Positions 58,231 through 64,000 of a stretch of DNA of 64,000 nt are shown here, piece after piece (within the stretch, counting starts at the first letter, position 1; each line of letters opens with the position of its first letter). The DNA is from Oscillospiraceae bacterium (lineage in GTDB: Bacteria; Bacillota; Clostridia; Oscillospirales; CAG-272), in assembly GCA_015063535.1 (NCBI GenBank), contig SVTY01000001.1:62001-126000 (forward strand), written 5' to 3'. Both the position numbers and the translations under genes were made by a program. The notes under the pieces are model-generated. The model saw only the letters and a program-made list of their open reading frames with translations. It was not told where the DNA came from and ran no database searches.

Positions 58231-58989
58231 TTATAGTCTGACATGGATGGCTTCGGCGGCAAGCCGCTGCTTTAATTCTTTAATATCAACCTCTCCGAAG
58301 TGGAAGATAGATGCCGCCAAGCCGGCATCCACGGAAGGAAGCTCATGAAACAGTGTGACAAAGTCTTCGATGCATCCCGCACCGCCTGAGGCGATGACCG
58401 GCACGTTGACTGCCTTGCATACTGCCTCCAGCATTTCAAGATCGAAGCCTTTTTTTACACCGTCTGTATCAATGCTGTTGACGACGATCTCACCGGCACC
58501 GTTGGAAACGCCCCGTTTGATCCATTCGATGGCTTCCATGCCGGTATCTTCCCGTCCGCCTTTGTTAAAGACGTGGAAAACGCCATTGACACGCTTAATA
58601 TCGACCGACAAAACCACACACTGATCGCCGTATTTCTTTGCCGCCTGATAGATCAAGTTCGGGTTGGCAATAGCTCCCGAATTGACGCTGACCTTGTCCG
58701 CTCCGCATTTTAATACCCGATCAAAATCGTCGGTGGAGTGGATCCCGCCGCCAACGGTAAGCGGAATGAAAACACGCTCTGCCGTTTGGCGTAAAATATC
58801 GGTAAAAAGAGAGCGCTCCTCGTAGGATGCGGTGATGTCATAAAAAACCAGCTCATCAGCACCGCAGGAGCTATAAAATTCTGCGAGTGCAATGGGTGAG
58901 GAAACATCCTTGACATCCAAAAAATTGACGCCCTTGACCACACGTCCGTTTTTGACATCCAGACAAGGGATGATTCGTTTGGTAATCAT
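58231..58989 (-). CDS. hisF: Imidazole glycerol phosphate synthase subunit HisF
   Basis: Cyclase barrel of 252 residues. IIPCLDVKNGRVVKGVNF carries the catalytic Asp, and EIVVNSIDTDGVKKGFD carries the second. Phosphate loops are VGGGI and ASGGAG. With HisH it makes imidazole glycerol phosphate and AICAR. It overlaps hisA by 4 nt. Confidence 0.96.
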   Translation of the reverse strand: MITKRIIPCLDVKNGRVVKGVNFLDVKDVSSPIALAEFYSSCGADELVFYDITASYEERSLFTDILRQTAERVFIPLTVGGGIHSTDDFDRVLKCGADKVSVNSGAIANPNLIYQAAKKYGDQCVVLSVDIKRVNGVFHVFNKGGREDTGMEAIEWIKRGVSNGAGEIVVNSIDTDGVKKGFDLEMLEAVCKAVNVPVIASGGAGCIEDFVTLFHELPSVDAGLAASIFHFGEVDIKELKQRLAAEAIHVRL

Positions 58990-59708
58990 GTATTCTCCTT
59001 TGTTTTTGCAATGGCTTCGGCAAGGTCAATGGAGCCTGTGTAAAGCGCCTTTCCGAGGATGGCACCGTAAAGTTTGATTTCGGAGAGCTTCTGGATATCC
59101 TCCATGGTGGAAACACCGCCCGATGCGATAATGTTCATGTGGAATTCTCGGCATAGATCACGGTAAAGCTGCAAGTTTGTTCCCAACATCATCCCGTCCT
59201 TGGAAATGTCGGTGCAGATGACCGTTTGCACGCCGATATTCTCCACAAAACGGCAAAAATCAAAGCAAGATAGGTCTGAGACCTCCGTCCACCCCTTAAT
59301 AGCGACCAAGCCGTCCCTGATATCAATGCCGACTGCGGTTTGCTTGGGATATTTTTCAACCGCTTGCTTTAAAAATTCACGATCGGTCACTGCCGCTGTT
59401 CCTAATATAATACGGTCAACGCCCAAGGACAGATAGGTTTCGACGGTTTCCATCGTTCGGATTCCGCCGCCGACCTCTACGGAGAGATTCGTTTGAGAGA
59501 CAATGGCTTCAATCGTTGAAAAATTGGCGGTACTGCCGTTTTTGGCACCGTCCAGGTCGACGATATGCAAAAAGGATGCTCCCTGCTTTTCGAAGGATTT
59601 CGCAACCTCGACAGGCTCTTTGCTATAAACGGTTACTTGGTTGTAATCGCCTTTTTTTAATCGAACGGCTTGTCCGCCGATCAGATCAATTGCGGGTATC
59701 AGATTCAT
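58986..59708 (-). CDS. hisA: ProFAR isomerase HisA
   Basis: TIM-barrel isomerase of 240 residues homologous to HisF. IPAIDLIGGQAVRLKKGDY has the catalytic Asp, and ICTDISKDGMMLGTN the second. VGGGIRTMETV and ASGGVSTMEDI bind phosphate. The start at 59708 (MNLIPAIDL) follows GGAG; an upstream start at 59729 lies within hisH without support. It overlaps hisF by 4 nt. Confidence 0.95.
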   Translation of the reverse strand: MNLIPAIDLIGGQAVRLKKGDYNQVTVYSKEPVEVAKSFEKQGASFLHIVDLDGAKNGSTANFSTIEAIVSQTNLSVEVGGGIRTMETVETYLSLGVDRIILGTAAVTDREFLKQAVEKYPKQTAVGIDIRDGLVAIKGWTEVSDLSCFDFCRFVENIGVQTVICTDISKDGMMLGTNLQLYRDLCREFHMNIIASGGVSTMEDIQKLSEIKLYGAILGKALYTGSIDLAEAIAKTKENT

Positions 59709-59718
59709 AATGGCTCCT

Positions 59719-60330
59719 TCAGGTTTCACAAAATGCTTTTAACATGGAAAGTCCAACCGCTCCGCTTTTTTCGGGATGAAACTGTGCGCCCCATACGTTT
59801 TTGTTCCGTACGGCTGCCGTTAATTCCGTTCCGTATTCTGCGGTAGCGATGATATACGGCTCACAGTCCGCTGCATAAAAGGAATGCACAAAATATACGC
59901 AGTCTCCTTCATTGACATAGCGAAACAGCGGATCTTTGGGCGTTTGCAGGTGAAGTGGATTCCATCCGATGTGGGGGATCTTCAAATCCTGCGGAATGAC
60001 GCTTCGGATGGGTTGAATCCTGCCCGGGATCAAGCCGAGTCCTGTATGCTCTCCGTATTCATAGCTTTTTTCAAACAGCATCTGCATGCCGAGACAGATT
60101 CCCAGTAAGGGCTTCCCTTCTGCTACTTCCTTCAGAATGACACGATCCAAGCCGCTTTCCCGCAATTTTCTTGCCGCATCGGAAAAGGCACCTACACCGG
60201 GCAGAAGGATCCGTTCCGCAGAAGCAATGATGTGAGGATCGGAGGTAACGGTAACCTCGGCACCGATAGCGTGAAAGGAGCTTTGCAGAGAAAACAAATT
60301 TCCGACGCCATAGTCAATGACAGCAATCAT
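59719..60330 (-). CDS. hisH: Imidazole glycerol phosphate synthase glutaminase HisH
   Basis: Class I glutamine amidotransferase of 203 residues. The nucleophile Cys is in LLGICLGMQML, with catalytic His-Glu in AQFHPEKSG. It feeds ammonia to HisF. It overlaps hisB by 4 nt and precedes hisA by 10 nt. Confidence 0.96.
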   Translation of the reverse strand: MIAVIDYGVGNLFSLQSSFHAIGAEVTVTSDPHIIASAERILLPGVGAFSDAARKLRESGLDRVILKEVAEGKPLLGICLGMQMLFEKSYEYGEHTGLGLIPGRIQPIRSVIPQDLKIPHIGWNPLHLQTPKDPLFRYVNEGDCVYFVHSFYAADCEPYIIATAEYGTELTAAVRNKNVWGAQFHPEKSGAVGLSMLKAFCET

Positions 60331-60917
60331 AACAGCATCCCCTTGGAAGAAGGAATTTTTTGAGCATGCTCTGTATCAATACGCACTGCGGTTTCCATTG
60401 CATGCGCAAAAGCCTTGAAGGCTCCTTCTATCAGGTGGTGAGAATTCTTGCCCGCAAGCTGTTGCAGGTGCAAGCAGATCTTTGCGTGACGGACCAAAGC
60501 ACAGAAAAATTCCTCCGCCAGCTCGGTATCAAATTCTCCGATCTTTTCTGCCGGAATGTTCAAGCCAAAGGAGAGATGCTCACGCCCCGAGATGTCAACG
60601 GCACAAAGGATCAAGGCTTCGTCCATAGGCAGCAGCATGCTTCCGTATCTCGTAATTCCTTTTGCTTCACCGATCGCCTTGGCAAAGGCTTGTCCCAAAC
60701 AAATGCCCACATCCTCTACGCTGTGATGAAAATCCACATCGGTATCGCCTTGGCACCGAACCTTCAGGTCAAAGTTGCCGTGGGAAGCCAACAAGGTCAG
60801 CATATGATCGAGAAATCCGCAACCGGTTTTCACATCCGCTATGCCGCTTCCGTCCAGAGATAATTCCAGCGTAATATCGGTTTCCGCAGTTTTTCTGATA
60901 ATTTCAGCAGTCCTCAT
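60327..60917 (-). CDS. hisB: Imidazoleglycerol-phosphate dehydratase HisB
   Basis: Mono-functional IGP dehydratase of 196 residues. The manganese-binding motifs are FLDHMLTLLASHG, DFHHSVEDVGI and HHLIEGAFKAFAHAM. The HAD phosphatase domain of E. coli HisB is absent, matching the separate HisK. It overlaps hisC by 14 nt. Confidence 0.96.
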   Translation of the reverse strand: MRTAEIIRKTAETDITLELSLDGSGIADVKTGCGFLDHMLTLLASHGNFDLKVRCQGDTDVDFHHSVEDVGICLGQAFAKAIGEAKGITRYGSMLLPMDEALILCAVDISGREHLSFGLNIPAEKIGEFDTELAEEFFCALVRHAKICLHLQQLAGKNSHHLIEGAFKAFAHAMETAVRIDTEHAQKIPSSKGMLL

Positions 60918-62001
60918 TTTTATGTTCCTTTTTATCTTTTTTATTTAAAATTAGCGAGATCTCGCGCAACAAGCAATCCATTTGCTCCTTGGTTCCCACA
61001 GTGATCCGATTGTATTCTTTAATCGGTTCGGACTGAAAATGCCGTATCAGTATCCCTCGCTCCTTTAAGGTTTGGTACAGAGCTTCGCCGTCCAAATTTG
61101 GGTGCTTGGCAAAGATAAAATTCGCCTTGGAATCGGTACAGACAAAGCCAAGCTGTCTTAATTCTCTTTGAACATCCTCTCTCGTCTGTGCAATCACAGA
61201 GCAATTTTGCATATAATACGCATCATCGTCAATTGCCGCTTCCCCTGCCAGCAAAGTCAAGCGGTTGATATTATACGGATTGGTGGAAAATTTGATTTTC
61301 TCCAGATCTCGGATCAGCTCTGCGTTGCCGAAGGCAAAGCCCAATCTTGCACCAGCCATGGAGCGTGATTTGGAGTAGGTTCTGACAACCAATAAATTGT
61401 CGTAACGGTCAATCAAGTCCAAGCAAGATTCTCCGCCGAAATCTACATATGCCTCGTCGATCAAGACCACATGATCCGGGTTGGCGGAAACGATACGCTC
61501 AATCTCCTTTTTGGACAGAGCCAAGCCTGTCGGTGCGTTGGGGTTGGCGATCACCACGGTGGAATCATTCCCTGTATAATCCTCGATATCAAGAGAGAAA
61601 TCGTCTCGCAAAGGAACCGCAGTATACCGAACACCGTACAGCTCGGCATAAACACGGTAAAAGCCATAGGAAATTGCGGGAAACTTGACAGGATGATCCG
61701 CAGAATTACAGAATGCCATGAAGGAAAAATTCAAAATATCGTCCGAACCGTTGGAAACAAAGACCTGATCCGCCCCGACGGAATACAGCTGTGCCAGTTT
61801 CTCCTTCAGCTTTTGACAGGTGGGGTCGGGGTACAGATTCAGCTGTGATACCGCATCCTTATGGATCGCTTCAATGACGCCCTGAGAAGGCGGAAAGGGC
61901 GATTCATTGGTATTCAGTTTGATGTATTTCATATTGCTCGGCTGTTCTCCCGGAGTATACGCTTCTAGCTTGGCATATGTTTGGTTGATAAAGCGACTCA
62001 T
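60904..62001 (-). CDS. hisC: Histidinol-phosphate aminotransferase HisC
   Basis: PLP aminotransferase, class I/II, 365 residues. LNTNESPFPPS opens the active region. VFVSNGSDDILNF, VIANPNAPTGLAL, LIDEAYVDF and VVRTYSKSRSMAGARLGFAF (Lys for PLP) are intact. It converts imidazole acetol phosphate and glutamate to histidinol phosphate. It overlaps hisD by 4 nt and hisB by 14 nt. Confidence 0.95.
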   Translation of the reverse strand: MSRFINQTYAKLEAYTPGEQPSNMKYIKLNTNESPFPPSQGVIEAIHKDAVSQLNLYPDPTCQKLKEKLAQLYSVGADQVFVSNGSDDILNFSFMAFCNSADHPVKFPAISYGFYRVYAELYGVRYTAVPLRDDFSLDIEDYTGNDSTVVIANPNAPTGLALSKKEIERIVSANPDHVVLIDEAYVDFGGESCLDLIDRYDNLLVVRTYSKSRSMAGARLGFAFGNAELIRDLEKIKFSTNPYNINRLTLLAGEAAIDDDAYYMQNCSVIAQTREDVQRELRQLGFVCTDSKANFIFAKHPNLDGEALYQTLKERGILIRHFQSEPIKEYNRITVGTKEQMDCLLREISLILNKKDKKEHKNEDC

Positions 62002-63290
62002 TTTTTCTCCTGCTTTGCTTCAAATCGGATCACAGCACTTTTGGCATGTGCCCCAAGCCCTTCCTTGTTGGCGAAAAATTCAATGTCCTTGCTGACCTTT
62101 TCCAAAGCTTCCTTGGTGTAGTAGGTAAACTGCGTTTTCTTTACGAAATCATCCACCGAAAGCGGACTGGAAAAACGAGCGGTACCACTGGTAGGAAGGG
62201 TGTGGTTGGGACCCGCAAAATAATCTCCCAGTGCTTCCGGACAATATTTGCCCATAAAGACAGAACCTGCATGATGAATCTGATCCAAATAGCGGAAGGG
62301 ATCGTCGACACACAGCTCCAAGTGTTCGGGAGCAATGTGATTGGCTACCTCCACAGCTTGGTCAATGGAATCGGTCACGATGATCTTACCGTTATTGTCA
62401 ATTGAGGCTCTGGCGATCTCCTGACGGGACAGCAACGGAATTTGGTTTTCCAATTCTTCGGCAACCGCCTGTGCCAGTGCTTCGGAGTCGGTAACCAGCA
62501 CCGCACTTGCCATTTTATCATGCTCTGCCTGAGACAGCAGATCTGCCGCAATACAAACAGGGTCACAGGTTCCATCGGCAATCACAAGGATCTCGCTGGG
62601 GCCTGCGATCATATCAATAGAAACCTTCCCGAACACTTGCTTTTTCGCTTCCGCAACAAATGCGTTGCCCGGTCCTACGATCTTATCCACCGCAGGAATC
62701 GTTTCGGTACCGTATGCCAATGCGGCGATGGCTTGCGCTCCGCCAACCTTGAAGATCCGTTTTACACCTGCCATTTTTGCCGCCGCAAGGATAACGGGAT
62801 TTACTTTCCCATCCTTAGAGGGGGGCGTTACCATGACGATTTCTTTGCATCCTGCGATCTTGGCGGGGATACAGTTCATTAAAACAGAGGACGGATAGGC
62901 GGCGGTACCTCCCGGAACGTACAGTCCGACCTTTTCGATCGGAAGCACCTTTTGACCGATCACCACACCGTTTTTTTCATTAATCAGAAAGCTGTTTCTG
63001 ACCTGTCTGGAATGGAAGGCATAGATATTTTCCGATGCCTCCTTTAAAATTCGGATAAACTCCGGCTCGACCGAGGCAAAGGCTTCTTCAATTTCTGCTT
63101 CGGATACCTCCAAGGAGGTCAGTGAAACCTGATCGAATCGCTGACAATATTCAAACAGCGCTTCATCCTTTCGCTGCTTTACCTGCTCAATGATATCGAA
63201 CACCACCGATTCGATGCTCTTGGTATCATCCATGGCTCTCGAAAAAATTTCCGTTTCTTCAATTTCATTATATTGAAATACTTGAATCAT
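61998..63290 (-). CDS. hisD: Histidinol dehydrogenase HisD
   Basis: Zinc-dependent NAD enzyme of 430 residues doing the last two oxidations to histidine. YVPGGTAAYPSSVLMN and GVKRIFKVGGAQAIAALAYGT are typical. The zinc and catalytic residues lie in AGPSEILVIAD, LLSQAEHD, and HIAPEHLEL then the GPNHTLPTSGTARF loop. It follows hisG by 23 nt. Confidence 0.96.
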   Translation of the reverse strand: MIQVFQYNEIEETEIFSRAMDDTKSIESVVFDIIEQVKQRKDEALFEYCQRFDQVSLTSLEVSEAEIEEAFASVEPEFIRILKEASENIYAFHSRQVRNSFLINEKNGVVIGQKVLPIEKVGLYVPGGTAAYPSSVLMNCIPAKIAGCKEIVMVTPPSKDGKVNPVILAAAKMAGVKRIFKVGGAQAIAALAYGTETIPAVDKIVGPGNAFVAEAKKQVFGKVSIDMIAGPSEILVIADGTCDPVCIAADLLSQAEHDKMASAVLVTDSEALAQAVAEELENQIPLLSRQEIARASIDNNGKIIVTDSIDQAVEVANHIAPEHLELCVDDPFRYLDQIHHAGSVFMGKYCPEALGDYFAGPNHTLPTSGTARFSSPLSVDDFVKKTQFTYYTKEALEKVSKDIEFFANKEGLGAHAKSAVIRFEAKQEKK

Positions 63291-63313
63291 AGGTCTTCTC
63301 CTATCTAAGGCTA

Positions 63314-63952
63314 TCAGGCTCGGGCTTTCAGTACCTCGTTGATCTGCTCGCAGATGCCCCGAATCCTTTCGTTTTTAAATTTGTAGCTTACTTTATTGGA
63401 TACCAAACGGGCACTGATGGGGACAATATCACTTTTGGGCTCCAGATCGTTTTCCAAAAGCGTTTTCCCTGTTTCGACGATATCAACAATAACATCGGAC
63501 AGCCCCAAGATCGGTGCCAGCTCAATGGATCCGTTCAGCTTGATGATGTCGATCTCTCGGCTGAGAGACGCATAATAGCTTTTCGCAATATTTGGGAATT
63601 TTGTAGCGACCCGCAGGGTGCGATCCCGACGGTCAACAAAATCTTTTTTGGCGGCAACTGCCATGCGGCATTTTCCGATTCCCAGATCTGCCAGCTCATA
63701 GATATCCGGCTGATACTCCAAAATAATATCTTTTCCGGCAATTCCGATATCGGCGGCTCCCCGTTCGACATAAATGACCACATCGGAGGGCTTGACCCAA
63801 AAGTATCGAACGCCCTTCTCTGCATTTTCAAAAATCAATTTTCTGCTTTCTTCATGAATGGAGGGGCATTCAAAGCCGGCTTGCTCGAATATGCCGTAAG
63901 CCTTTTCGCCCAATCTTCCCTTCGGCAATGCAATGTTAATCATTTGTTTCAA
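63314..63952 (-). CDS. hisG: ATP phosphoribosyltransferase, short form HisG
   Basis: First enzyme of histidine synthesis, about 212 residues, the short form (HisG_S) that lacks the C-terminal regulatory domain. NIALPKGRLGEKAYGIFEQAG opens the protein, and VERGAADIGIAGKD and ELAPILGLSDVIVDIVETG are typical. Short HisG is active only with the HisZ regulatory subunit, so hisZ is expected upstream, beyond the right edge. Two starts are possible: TTG at 63952 with GGAGG 11 nt upstream, or ATG at 63943. The preceding 48 nt hold the ribosome site and possibly the end of another leftward gene. Confidence 0.94.
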   Translation of the reverse strand: MKQMINIALPKGRLGEKAYGIFEQAGFECPSIHEESRKLIFENAEKGVRYFWVKPSDVVIYVERGAADIGIAGKDIILEYQPDIYELADLGIGKCRMAVAAKKDFVDRRDRTLRVATKFPNIAKSYYASLSREIDIIKLNGSIELAPILGLSDVIVDIVETGKTLLENDLEPKSDIVPISARLVSNKVSYKFKNERIRGICEQINEVLKARA

Positions 63953-64000
63953 GGATCTCTATTCCTCCGTTGGTTAATTTCATAAGCTGTCGGTACCGCA

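Overview
The window is ordinary chromosome from an endospore-forming, low-to-mid GC Firmicute, most likely an anaerobic member of the Clostridia. The basis is spoIVA, spoIIID, a PdaA-type cortex deacetylase, a BofC-like protein, ireB, a bacilli/clostridia-type HPr with both His15 and Ser46, DnaE next to cell-wall genes, and strong sigma-A promoters (TTGACA-17-TATAAT). No species can be named from sequence alone. There is no phage, plasmid, IS element, rRNA or CRISPR array. No gene-free stretch exceeds 300 bases.

Layout from left to right. 1-357: a leftward promoter for a gene off the edge, and tRNA-Leu(CAA). 358-10076: a permuted NlpC/P60-like protein, a large exported DUF5722-like protein, dnaE, a BofC-like protein and a class A penicillin-binding protein. 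10117-13755: a heterodimeric ABC exporter read leftward, directly downstream of tRNA-Val(GAC). 13886-18705: uvrB-uvrA. 18800-21190: a polar amino acid ABC importer with its own promoter and palindrome. 21239-26077: yajC, rimM-trmD, an O-antigen-ligase-like membrane protein and two DUF4330-type proteins. 26311-31147: ptsH, uvrC-rsmD-coaD, and spoIVA. 31192-35220: a tyrosine recombinase, a membrane protein, and bioY-ireB-DacF-like. 35393-39292: fructose-bisphosphate aldolase, two CobW-like GTPases (one His-rich, one fused to a DUF1980-like domain) and a phosphodiesterase. 39366-42661: tig-clpP-clpX. 42751-51702: metallophosphoesterase, DUF1540 protein, and the leftward run apgM-lepB-rbgA-rnhB-yraN-dipeptidase-thrC, a glycosyltransferase and a flavodoxin-like protein. 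51951-56581: spoIIID, trmH-like methyltransferase, proC, a YesL-like membrane protein and two polysaccharide deacetylases including PdaA. 56741-63952: a complete leftward histidine operon, hisG-D-C-B-H-A-F-IE-K.

Most gene neighbourhoods are conserved housekeeping units. Overlapping stop/start codons show tight translational coupling, especially in the his operon and in rnhB-yraN.

The most unusual signals are in non-coding DNA. A 20-bp hairpin buries the whole Shine-Dalgarno sequence of spoIVA, and its 5' arm lies in the spacer behind the housekeeping gene coaD, so read-through RNA should be translationally silent. A strong promoter, palindrome and GNRA-loop hairpin point antisense into spoIIID. 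An exact anti-SD sequence lies upstream of a DUF1540 gene. At the protein level, a DacF-like carboxypeptidase homologue has lost its SxN and KTG motifs, and the CobW/DUF1980 fusion beside a His-rich CobW protein suggests a metal-handling module.
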